From Tribonema minus (Eukaryota > Sar > Xanthophyceae > Tribonematales > Tribonemataceae), in NCBI GenBank assembly GCA_017506865.1, contig JAFCMP010000005.1, positions 248,001 through 312,000 of the forward strand: a DNA stretch of 64,000 nt, in the 5' to 3' direction. Positions 42,825-54,300 of this stretch are shown here, piece after piece. Position 1 is the first letter of the stretch, and each line of letters opens with the position of its first letter. The position numbers and the translations under genes are program-made. The notes beneath the pieces were generated by a model that had not been told where the DNA came from, made no database searches, and saw only the letters and a program-made list of their open reading frames with translations.

Positions 42825-45782
42825 ATGGGGGATTTCGGGGAGCTGGTGCTGGTGCTCGGCGATTTGCATATACCTCACAGAGCGGCGGCGATACCCGAGA
42901 AGTTCAGGCGCATGCTGGTCCCGAACAAGATGAAGCACGTGCTGTGCACTGGCAACTTAGTCACCAAGGATCGATACGAAGAGCTACGAGCGTGAGTATC
43001 TGATTTGAAGATTCTACCCATCACAGCACTTTTTGAACGATGAAAAACTCCGGTGTTTTTGAGTGACGACTGCCTGCGAAGGTTGGCACGACAGTCATGC
43101 TGCATGGTAGTGAGAATTCAAGCACAGCTTACTTACTCTGCACACAACACAGACTCGTGTGTTCGAGCACATGTCGTCAAGTACTCTCTTGGACTGCATG
43201 CGCTGAGGATGGCACTGGTCGCATTCATCCTGCTTGTAATTCTGCAAATTGCAATTGTAGGCAGCACCCACTGGATTTCAGTTCCAGGTGCTTGTATTGA
43301 TTTGGATGATGTTCGTGCTGCAAACAATCGTTCAGACTGACGTGACTTTGTGAGCTTCCTTCTCCACTTGTGTTTGGCACACCCATGCCCAGTCATCTCT
43401 GCAGCAACGCAAGTATGAGCTGCTACAGCTACACTCACGTTTAATTTTCCCGTCTGCCAGCCTTAAGCAAAGAATCAGCACTCAGAATATCCATGGAGGT
43501 CTGCACAGGCGCTACGCCCGTCACTCAGTAGAATCGGGTACATGGTCCAGTGCGGCTCCTGGCTCACACTAGTGATTGGCGGCCATTGCACAGCAGCATT
43601 TGAAACGGTTGGCCAGGTAGCTTGCCATATGTAGATCAGCTCCTCAACTGCTGGGCCTTAGAGTCTCTGGTCATACATGACTAGTGCACCCAAGGTACAG
43701 ATCGTCTATGCCGAACTGTGCGGGAGAGCTTCTAAGTTTGAGCACTATTTCTGAAAGGTAGATGGTGCCTCTCATTTGCACCAAAATACATCACTATAAT
43801 TCAATAAAGTTTGAGTCGGCTATCACATCTTCTCAAGTAAATGCCTGTGATGCTGAAAACACAATGAGAGGCCGATGTGACGGCAGTCTTGCACGCATTT
43901 AGAGCAAGACTCAGGCGAGGCGATCGAGTTGGTCTGTCGCGTGCCAAACCTCAGCGCGTACACTTGTGTGAACTTCATGTTGAAGTCAGAGGGGTGCTCG
44001 CGATCGCACCCGACTCTGGTGACCCGAGAGTCCTTGCCAACGTATTCCACTTCAACTTTATGCTTCAGTTTAATCAAACCATTGTTTCTCTTGCGTGCGC
44101 ACCGCCGCATCCGGCACATCACACGGTGTTTTCCCCCTCTTGACCGAGGTCGATTGGAAGACAAACGGGCGTATCCGCCATCGCACCCAAAGCCCTTCCG
44201 CATACTCAACTTCAACTTCATGTTGAAGTCAGGAGCTGCCCTGCCCCTTCGTGCCTCTGTGCGCATCCAAGGCCCCTCTTCGGCCTACTCAACTTCAATT
44301 TCATATTGAAGTGGACGCTCCTCTCTCGTGCGCCGCAGGCTCGCGCCGAACGTCCACGTCGTGAGCGGCGACTTCGACGACAGCGCGGCGGCGGCGTGGC
44401 CGGAGAGCAAAGTCGTGCACATTGGCGCCTGGCGCATCGGGCTCGTACACGGCCACCAGGTGGTGCCGTGGGGCGACCCCGCCGCGCTGTCCATACTGCA
44501 GCGCCAGCTCGACTGCGACATACTGGTCAGCGGGCACACGCACCGCAACGAGGTGAGCAATGCGCAACACTGCTGCAACCATAAGCCACACCGGCCCCTA
44601 AGGCCGCATTGCGATGCTGCCGTGCACGCGCATTACGCTGTGAGGTGCTGTGGGGCGACCCCGCCGCGCTGTCCATACTGCAGCTCCAGCTCGACTGCGA
44701 CATACTGGTCAGCGGGCACACGCACCGCAACGAGGTGAGCGCGCACTTGATATTTTTTTGTTTTCCATGTACCAAAACTGAAGGTTACGCAGGCTGATGT
44801 GAGTTCTTCACTATATCATGGCACGCTCAATCAGCTACTGTAGCACGCGCACACGCCGTCACGAGCCCTGACTCTGATGCTCGTCGTCAGCTACAACAAC
44901 AAGCGACATACTGGACAGTGGGCACATGCACCGCAACGAGGTGAGGTGCGCGCGCGCGCACACGCTGCTGCGAACCGCACACCCTGACCATGAGCCACAC
45001 CGGCCCCTACAGCCGCCTTGCGATACGGACGGCTGTGCGAGCGCATACAAGGTGAGGTGAGCGCGCTCGCGCGTGCGCACACGCCGCCACGAGCCCTGTT
45101 TCTATCACTCATCAGGAACCACGCCACGTAATGCCAAATCACTGTGCCCCTGCATCAATTCGAGTGCCGCGCGCGCCTCGCTCACTCGCCTCCCCCGCCC
45201 CGACAGCCGCAGCAGCTTCAACTGCGCTGATACTGTTACACCTGTTACGGATGTTCGCCGCACGTGTGTACACCAGCTTGTGCGCAGCTGGTAGAAGGCT
45301 GATTAAGCACCACTCAACGCAGTGTAATTGGGATTGCTATTGCTGCGCCGCGGCGCACCGCCGGTCGCAGGTGCGCGCGCGCGCACGAGGGGCGCTGGCT
45401 CGTCAACCCTGGCAGCATCACGAACGCATACCCGTTGCTGCAGTGTGTTCGTCTTCGAGTTTAATGTTGATGTCACAAACTCAAACTGGAGGTTGATTGC
45501 ATCCGCCGCTTAACGTCGCATGCGCAGGTGCGCGCGCACGAGGGGCGCTGGCTCGTCAACCCCGGCAGCATCACGGGCGCGTACTCGCCGATCGCGTCCG
45601 CGCCTGCTGCTGAGCCCATCGTCCCGAGCTTTATGCTGCTGGCGATACAGGGCGCGCGCTGCGTCGCGTACGTCTACGAGCTGCGCGGCGGCCAGGTCGA
45701 CGTCACCAAGTCGGAGTTCACCAAGGACGCGGGCGGCGGGGGGGGAGGGGGGGGGCAGGGGGCGTCGTCGCTGCTCATGTAG
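42825..45782 (+). CDS. VPS29: VPS29, retromer subunit
   Basis: Exons 42825-42991, 44339-44552 and 45528-45782 give 211 residues, with phases 2 and 0. VPS29 is the phosphoesterase-fold subunit of retromer, which returns cargo from endosomes to the trans-Golgi. Metal-site motifs are present: GDLHIP near the N-terminus, CTGNL, GDFDD, LVHGHQV and SGHTH, with NPGSITGAY and the C-terminal [20 protein letters not shown] typical of the family. Unlike most family members (about 182-190 residues) it has a tail [19 protein letters not shown]. The first intron (1.35 kb) contains repeated ACTTCAACTTCATGTTGAAG palindromes; the second carries exon-edge copies on both sides. Confidence 0.95.
44645..44942 (+). 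repeat. Donor-side exon copies after VPS29 exon 2
   Basis: The end of exon 2 ([11 protein letters not shown] through [14 protein letters not shown], real end 44552) recurs almost perfectly ending at 44734 and in shorter form ending at 44940. Both copies keep GAG|GTGAG. Shared intron phrases (AGCCACACCGGCCCCTA) show that intron sequence was duplicated along with the edge. Confidence 0.93.
45362..45435 (+). repeat. Acceptor-side exon copy before VPS29 exon 3
   Basis: The start of exon 3 recurs at 45371 behind GGTCGCAG, 157 bp upstream of the real start. A 2-bp GC insertion shifts its frame, so use of this acceptor would not give VPS29. Confidence 0.92.
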
Positions 45783-48324
45783 CGCGCAGCGCTCCGCAGC
45801 AGCAGCGGGGAGGAGTGTTCCGGAACAATGAATTCTGAGATTCACTGCTCCCCCCGTGTTGGGGGCGCGCATGCTCCCGCTTTCCCCCCCGGAGGGAGGG
45901 AACGGGTACTGAGGCGGCGCCCCCCTACCCCTGCGGCCGCACGCGTCTTTACGGACCGCTATCAGATGCTCGGCTGGCCAGGAATTCCGGTGGGATCAGG
46001 TCTCATCTGGTGGCTACTGACGCAAACGCGCGGTCAAACGGTCGTGGCGGATACGTGGTGTGCCCGGGCGCTCACCCGTTTTGCGCTGTTGCGCGGCACA
46101 GCCGTGGAGGCAAGTTCAACGCCAGGCGCAAGGCACCGTCGGATGCTGCTCCATGCTCAGCGCTGCTGCCACATTCTGAGCGCTGCAGCACACACAACTC
46201 GCGTTGGCGCCACGAGCAGCAGCGGCAGCGCCGCCGCCGCGGTCAGTGACGAGCGTCTGGACAGCCAACGCATCGCTCTGGGCCGCGATGCGTAAGCCGT
46301 TGTGCCGGCGGCGATGACGCGGCAGGGGCGCGGCCGTTTACGTAATGTTGCGGCCGCAGCGGCGATTCGTGCGCGAAGCACGTGTGCACGCGTCGGAGTC
46401 ACGGGCATGTGCAACAATGCTCAGCAAGCTCTGGCACGGTCCGGCACCGCCCGCGCGCCGCAGTGCTTTGGTGGAGCACGGGTTACTCATAATCAGGCGA
46501 CGGCAAGTTTGCGATTGAGACCGCTTTCGCCTCCACTGTGCGAGTGCCGCTTTGTGCGTGTTGACGCATTGTTTGCAAGCAACCATGCGCAGCACGCTTA
46601 CAAAATGCCAGAGTGTGACCAACTGCCTCTACTTGGTGGCATGACTGTAGGTCAGATCTACTTGTTGCTGAAGGCACATTTTGTGTGCATACGTCGTCTG
46701 TACTGAGGTTCAGTTGTGCATGCTTGCGAACCCTTGTGTGCCAGACGCGCTGCCGAATGCTAGTACTGCCACCATCATCTGCAATTACGATGGTCCAATC
46801 CAGATGCTGCAGTGAAGCACATTGAGCTGATTCGGTTCTGAGGTGTCTGTTGCAACCGTGTCTAACAATGCTTACAACTCTACATGCTGTACTTTTATTA
46901 TATTCCACTTGTGGCTGTGGAAATGCTGTACTTTTATGAGTATGAGATTCTGCTTCCAGCACAGAAAGTCTACACACAACCCAATCTGCTACCTTCTGCA
47001 TATACAGCCTGTGGCAATATCAATGTTAAAACGCCGGTGTCTCAATGCGCACTGACAATCACATGCTATATTTCACAATGGGAGCACTTGCAACAGGCCG
47101 TGTTCATGTCAGCAATCATCGACTACTCGAAGAGCGATCGCGCCGTGTTGTTCATATGCACAGCGCTCAAGCAATCACAGGCTGTCATGTCAAATCAGAG
47201 TCGAGCATCACGGTCAGCGTATGGTGTAGAATCCTGCTGGTGCTTCGCAACACGCTGTTGACACGACTGCACACTGAGCATACAAAATTCTAATGTATCA
47301 TCCACGTGGCACGCTGCTGCAAAGTGTCATGCGCATATACAAAGTCCAGTTTTGCCAGCACGAGCAGTTCATGACTGCTTGCTGCAGCAGCCAGGCTCAG
47401 ACTCACACCAGCACCACTGCCTGACATTGCCAACGCATATGCTGTGGGTGGCACAAGCACTTTCAGCGTTGTTCTGCAAGGCTGTGTGTAGGCCCCAAGT
47501 AACTGCCAGTCCGCACGTTGCCCCATTGCTCGACTCGCCACCGCTCTCGTTGTGCGCTTTCAACCGCTGCTTTTGACAATTTGCCAGAGTCAAAACAGCG
47601 GCACCATATGACTATCAGCTCCATGCGCGCAATTCATCGTTGACTCTACGCAAGGCCCTGCGACAAAAACTTTGCTCCAGTCAGCAGTGCCATCATACGC
47701 TGCACAGTGCCCGCCGCCGCTGCCACTTGTCAGACCTCCGCTGCCACTTGAAATGTGAGCCATATGCTTGCTTCAAAAGCGTGACTGTGGCGGTTCGCCG
47801 CTGAGCTCCGGGTGGTATGTCAATGGCATCGCGCAACGGCTGCAGTCTGAGGGGTCTCAGGTCCGCAGTGCGCCACACACCAGATACCGTCACTGCTGCT
47901 CATTGACACTGCTGCCTTGCTACCGCTGTCACCGCGACACCTTCCTCTTCACTGCCGCTGCTGACGCGGCCGCAGCAAGGGTGGTGCCACCACGTGCCGC
48001 GGCCACGACCGCCGTTTCATCGCGCACTTTTCTTCAAACAAGCTGGTAGTGGCAGCGATAATCAACTCCTCCGTCCCTCGCTTCCTTGTCTTTTGAGCTG
48101 CCGTCGCTGCGCCGAGATTTGCCGCAGCAACAAATTCGGCGCGCCTGTGACAATTCTGCTTCTGCTGCCTGTGCCACAGCTGTCACCGCCGCCGCCGCCA
48201 CTGCCACCGCGGCTGTTGCCGCCTTCGCCGCCCCCGCCGCTGCTGTCGGCGCCACAGCCACCACCGCCGCTGCTGTCGCCGCCACCGCCGCCGCCGCCGG
48301 CCCGAACTCCCCCACAAAAATCCC
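45783..48324. other. Intergenic between two convergent genes
   Basis: 3' flanks of VPS29 and of the coiled-coil gene. Contains the 37-bp repeat at 46889-46925 and low-complexity GCC runs near 48190-48300. No gene recognised. Confidence 0.45.
46889..46925 (-). repeat. Exact inverted copy of 38743-38779
   Basis: 37 bp identical to the reverse complement of the sequence at the right end of the TIR element; a second GTACTTTTAT occurs 12 bp further on. Confidence 0.95.
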
Positions 48325-51300
48325 CTACGAGCGGCGCTTCTTGCTAGACTTGCCGCTGGAGCGGCGCTTTGCCTTGGCCTTGGGGCGCGCCTCGGGGGAG
48401 TGGCGCGGCTCCGCGGCAGCGGCGCTCGCAGCAGCACCCTTCTGAGCATCATCGGCGTCGGCGGCGGCGTCGGCGATGGCGTCCGCGAGCTCGCCGCGCA
48501 CGGCCGCGATGCGCGCGTCCTCCGCCGCGAGCGCCGCGCTGAACGCCGCCTCCGCCTGCTTCATCTCATCTTGCTGTAATGGCAGGCGGGCGGGCGGGCG
48601 TATGCGGTGAGAGCTGGCGGCTGAGGTGCGAGCGTGCATATGCAATTGCTTCTGTGTGGCACTGTTGAAATGTGTGTACGCCAGTGCTCAAAAAGACACG
48701 ATTGCACGTGCAGCAGCGCCCGGTGTGAGGGGCATGATCGCTCTTGGGATGAAGAAAGTGGTGCATGCCTGGCAACTTCAACCGCCCATTCTCAGCAGTG
48801 CTCAGCGGCGCCTCGGCCTACTCCATCTCGTCTTGTTGTGAGGGTGCCGCACATGTGGTCACCACCCTTGAACAGCAGCGTCCGCATTGCGCAAGTGTGA
48901 CGAGCTGCGTGCAACTTGATTGTTGACAACGAATTGTCGTGCAACATTAATGCTGCAGAAAGCACTGCATCATTTACCCAACATTCTTAACGTGTTGGTG
49001 TACAATTCTCATGTGCAACAGATGAAGCCAAGAAAGTGTTCACGTTTACGCAGCATTCTGCAAGTCACCTTCAACGCAAGCACTAATTGCATTATCAAAG
49101 TCCATGTCAGGCGCGCCGGAAACACCGCACAGCCTTGGACACCAATACATCATGCATGCAGCAAAGCAGGCGCGCCTCACTGACAAAGGTAAGACCAAGA
49201 CCGTCAACGCAGTCGCATTAAGGCATGAAGTTGCACTAGGGCATGAAGTTGCACGCGTACCTGAACCTGCGCGGCGCTCTGAATCTGCGCCTCGCACTCC
49301 GCAATCTCCTCGTCCTTCTCCGCGAGCTGTCGCGCCGCATCCGCCTCAAACGCGCGGCGCGCCGCCTCGCGGAGCGCCGCCACCTCCGCTGCGCGCTGCG
49401 CCGCCGCCGCCGCCGCCGCCGCCGCCAGCGCCGTCTCCCTCTGCTCCATCTCCGCCCTGACGCGCTCTATGGAGGCGCGAGTGTCGGACAGGCTCTGGTC
49501 GTGCTGGGCGGCGAGCGCGAGCAGGTCAGTGGCGCGTGTCTCTAGCTCCGCCTGTGACCGCCGTTGCGTGCGGTGAGAGAGCATCAGCAGGTGCATATTA
49601 GATGAAAGATGGAGCAACATCACAGCATGAGGAAGATTCAACTTCACATAGCCAGCGTGCGTCATTGATACAATGCACTTGTCCCTGTCAATGAGGCTGA
49701 GGTCCTGCTTTGAATTAAGTGCAGTTGACGCATGATGCCTCCGCCTGCCACATGTTGCTATGATGTGCAATAATGATAATGATGGCTCAGCAGGCGGTGC
49801 GTGAATGCTTGTACAGCGCCGCTATCACTTGCTTCAAATGATCAGTGTTGCATCATGATACTTGGATGTCAAGTAGTTGATTGCCCGAAGCAAGTTACCA
49901 AATCAGAAGATCCATGCCAGCACAGACCAATGTATGGTATTGAAGGCTAATGACCGTTGCTCTGTGCAGAAGTGAGGATGCCGGCATGTTGCATGGTTAT
50001 TGTGGTCAGCTTGCATTGGGTGCAGCGCTACAGGTGACTGTCAATTACATCATTGTCACATGAGCTGAATGACACTGCATGTGCTGTCCTTGTTGAACCG
50101 GCAATGTGTGTGTCCCTGCATGATGCACAGTACTCATACTTCCATAGGACAGGCAGTACACAACTGCACAACATTTGACACGTGCATGGCATTGATAGCA
50201 TGTGCTTGCTTTGGGAGCACAATACAAACATATTGTACGCGCATGCTGCAATTGGTGCATCGAAGGGGCGGCGCCTCAACCCAACCCTAACCTTAACCCT
50301 CTCAGCGACCTTGTCGCCCCCCCCCCTTACAATGAACAGCGCAATGGGACACTTACATCGCTTTGCTGTTGACACGTCGCAGACGTGATACCTCGGTTGC
50401 GCTCTGTAATGTGACATAACGAGAAGACGGCTGATCAAACGCGTTGTGTGCCATGAAACACCTGCACTCATGATCTTTGCTCTGGGTCTCAACCTTTGAC
50501 GCACTCCATCGCAATGCACACTCATTCATATGCTCGTGTCACTCGCCGTAGGCATTGCTGTAATATCCGCCTCCACCCGAGTTATGCTACTTAAAATGCA
50601 AACTGTTTCAGGTATATGCTAGTGTCACTTACCGTGTGCATCGTCGCGATGTCTGCCTCCACGCGCGCCGCAGCGCCCGCGGCAGTCGCCTCGATGATGC
50701 TCAGCACAAGCGCCTCCTTTGCAGCATCGACCTCGCCATCGACGTTCGCGATCGTGCTCTCCACGGCAGCAGCCTCCTCGTTCTTGGCAGCGACCTGTTG
50801 GATGATGCATTGGCGGCACAGGCATTGTTATGCATGGGGATGGGAATCTCATGTCAATGTACGCACATCAAGCCAAGCACAGACAACACATGAGGAGAAA
50901 GCTCATCATTAGTAGACTATAATTGCACGGGTGCATCTGTAGTTGCACGGCAGTAGGAGAGATGACTCCGCGACCTCGGCTTAGGCAGTCCCTGCTGCTC
51001 ACTGCGGCTCAGGTCGTTGCACAGATGATGGTTCATACATAGAGCTGAAATGTGCGGCACCATTACCACACATACAATCACATATCAACAGCATACATTC
51101 CGCACACACGATACAATATGTACATACATTACGGAATGGACACACTGCCCACGTTTGGTCATGAAACTTTGAAGTATACCTGCAGTTGCACAGCCACGAG
51201 GCGCGCGGACAGCTCCGTAACCTCCGCCTCGGCAGCCTCCGCTGCTCGCTGCTGCTCCGCCTGAGCCGCGCTGCGGTCCGCGAGTTCATGCGCGAGTGAC

Positions 51301-54300
51301 TCTGACTTGGCGCGCTCATCGTCCAGACGCGCGCGTGTTGCACGGCAGCGCTCTGCACAGCACGGCGCAGAGGACAGACGGCAATGGTACGTAATCAGAA
51401 TTCTGAAAGATTTATGAAGTACGTCTCTAATTGTTGAGACATGGTCGCCTCGCGGCTCGTGCACCTCAGTGTGTCAATGTGTTCTACCATCGATGTACTG
51501 AGTATGTGCACAGGAGCAGCTCGTGACATGCCAGGCATGCGCGTCAGAACCGCCCAGGAGTAGTTGTGCTGTCCTGGAATGAAGCAATCTACTTCTGCAT
51601 ACTGCTGTGGCACACACATCACCTTACGAATACCCTGACAATGACATGGTAATGGCATGTATTTTCAATACATCAACCTGAGCACGGCGGCATTAATCAA
51701 TAGTCAACGCAGCGTCGCTCGCCTCAGTGCTCAGCGTCAGCGGTTGCAGCCCACCTGCACACAGTCTATGATGGCCAACCCTGCAGAACATCACATTGGT
51801 CCGAGCCACAGCGTACCGCCATACACTCACATTCCTCCAACGCCAGTGCTGAGAGCTCACAACGCCGCTGGCAGATGCTTACACTACCCATGTGCGACAG
51901 GCGTAGCGCTGACCCGGCCGGCTCAACGTCGCTGAGAGCTCACAACGCCGCTGTCAGCTGCTTGAACTACCCATGCGCGACGAGCCGTGGCGCTGACCCG
52001 GCCGGCGAGATGCACCTTCCTCCGCGAGCACCTCCGCCCGCGCAGCCTCCTCGCCGGCTGCGTGCGCCGCCTCCTCCGCCGCCAGCGCCGCCTTCTCCGC
52101 CTCCACTCTGCGGGCCACCTCCGCATGCTCCGCTGCGAGCTCCGCCAGCGCCCTCTCACGCGCGGCGACGGCGGGCGCCAGAGCTGCGGCGGCGGCGCGC
52201 TCGGCCTGCGTGCGCTGCTGAGCGTCGCTGCGCGCCGCGACGGCCTCCGCCATGCGCACCGCCACGTCTTCCATCTCCTTGTCCGTCTGTGACCACAGTG
52301 ACATGGCAGTGGGAAAATGGTCAGCAACATACCACCGAGGCCTGGAGGGTTTCAAGTTGGTGAGGTTTGCTGTCATGAACGAGCTTGGTTTAATGTCAGA
52401 CCTCTGTTTGATTTGAAAGGAGCATGAAAGGGAGCGTGTTTGTCCGATGCAGCCGCCTACGCCATATGTCAACAATTGCTTGAACACATTTCTCGACTTT
52501 TCAGAATGCTGACATTCGCAATGAAGATAGTAACGCAACTGACACGAGGTGGAGGTGAAGCAAAGCTTGTTGCCACTTGTGAATCTCGAAGATCTTTCAC
52601 GCTGCTGTGGTTCATGTACACCGAACACGTTGCAGTATGCCCTTGCACAGCAGTGCACACCTTCGTAAGCAATCTCACGGTCAAACCTGACAGAAAACAA
52701 GTAATTCAAACACCTGCGCGAGCGCTGCCTCCACGTCGTCGAGCTCCATCCGCAGCCGCCGCTCCTCCTCGCCGGCGGCGCGCGCCTCCGCCACCACCTT
52801 CGCGCAGCGCCCGCCGCCCGCGGCCTCCTCCTCCAGCTGCGCCAGCAGCGCCGACAGCGCAGCGGCGCGCCTCTCGCCCTCCGCCGCCGCCTCCGCCGCG
52901 TCCGCGGCCGCCGCGGCGCACGCCTCCGCGCAGGGCGCGAGCTCCGCAGCGCGCGCCTCGAGCGCGGAGCGCGCCGCGCCGAGCGCGTTCTCGGACCGTT
53001 CCACGCGCTGCGCCAGCTCCGGCAGCAGGCGCGCGTAGGACGTGCGGCGCGCGAAGGCGTCGGGGTGCGCGGCGGCGACGGCGCGGGCGCGGCGCGCGAG
53101 GTCCGCGCGCGCGCCGCCCTGCGCGGCCATCTCCGCTAGCACGCGGCGGCGCGTGGCGAGGGCGCCGCGGACGGTCGCCGCGAGCGCCGCGAGGCGCGCG
53201 GGGGGGGCGGCGGGGTTCTTAATGATGTGCGCGCCCTTGGCCCGGAGGTCCTCCAGCTTCTCCAGCATTCGCTGCGGCGCGTCGGGGCGGAAGCGGAGAG
53301 CGGGGGAGCGGGTTGAGCACGAGCTTTTGTTCGGCTGCAAAGCGTGGCGATCTTCTGCGAATGAGCTCAAGCGTGAGAGCCTGTCCAGGGGCAAGAGGGC
53401 AGGGATGGGGGTGGAGCGGTGGGTTGAAACTTGTGCTCCAAAAAATGGTGACATACCAGATTGAACATGTTGCTGGTGCAGTCAACACTGATAGGAACAT
53501 GTACTTCTGAAATGGTAGTGTTGTGCCGCGTTGTCAAACCTGCACTTGTCGCATAACATATTGCAACCTTTTGTGTGCATGTGTGTGTGGTGTGAATGAC
53601 ACGTGATCGAAACATATAATCATTCCCGATTGAACCACTCGCACATGAATTTTTTAGCAACTCAGGCAATGGATTCGCAACTTGTGACTCCATCATCCAC
53701 TGCAGAGGTGCTTATTGACATAACTGCTATTTGAACATTTGTGCAAAGTGGGTGCATGAGCTTTCCTGATATCCCTGCAACGGGCTGCCCTACGAAACAA
53801 GGGTCCAGAGAGCCTCTCAATCCCAATCGCTCGCCTCACTGCCGCAGGTTCAACCAGTCTTCACATCTGGTGAACCTGAAGTTACCTACCCTATGTGCAT
53901 TTGAAGTTGGCTGAAAGTTTTGTCACAAGGCGCAAAGGTTATCTGCAGCGTATTTGAGTGCAGCCAAGTGAAAGTCAATGGCTGCAGTACTTGCGGTGAG
54001 TATAGTACACAATCATCTCATCAGAAATGTGGTTTTAGCAGGTGCCCCCTCTGTTGAGGGTTGTCTGTAGAACGCATTTTCTGAACCATGCCTAGAGTAA
54101 AAGGCGAACTGGAAAATTGCTGTGAAAATCATGACTCAAAGGCGTAAAGCAATCTCGTCATGGTTCCCATTTATGTAAACAATACGACAGCCCCCTCGGT
54201 GCACAGCCCCCTTGGTGCCAGCAAAGCAGAAGTTGCACAGTGAAAAAGGCTCACATACCTAAGAAGTGTATCTGCGACATCCAGGCAAAGATGCTTTAGA

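Noticed and set aside
52440..53464. Arg/Pro-rich plus-strand frames over the coiled-coil exon
   Set aside because: Antisense of an Ala/Glu-rich coiled coil.
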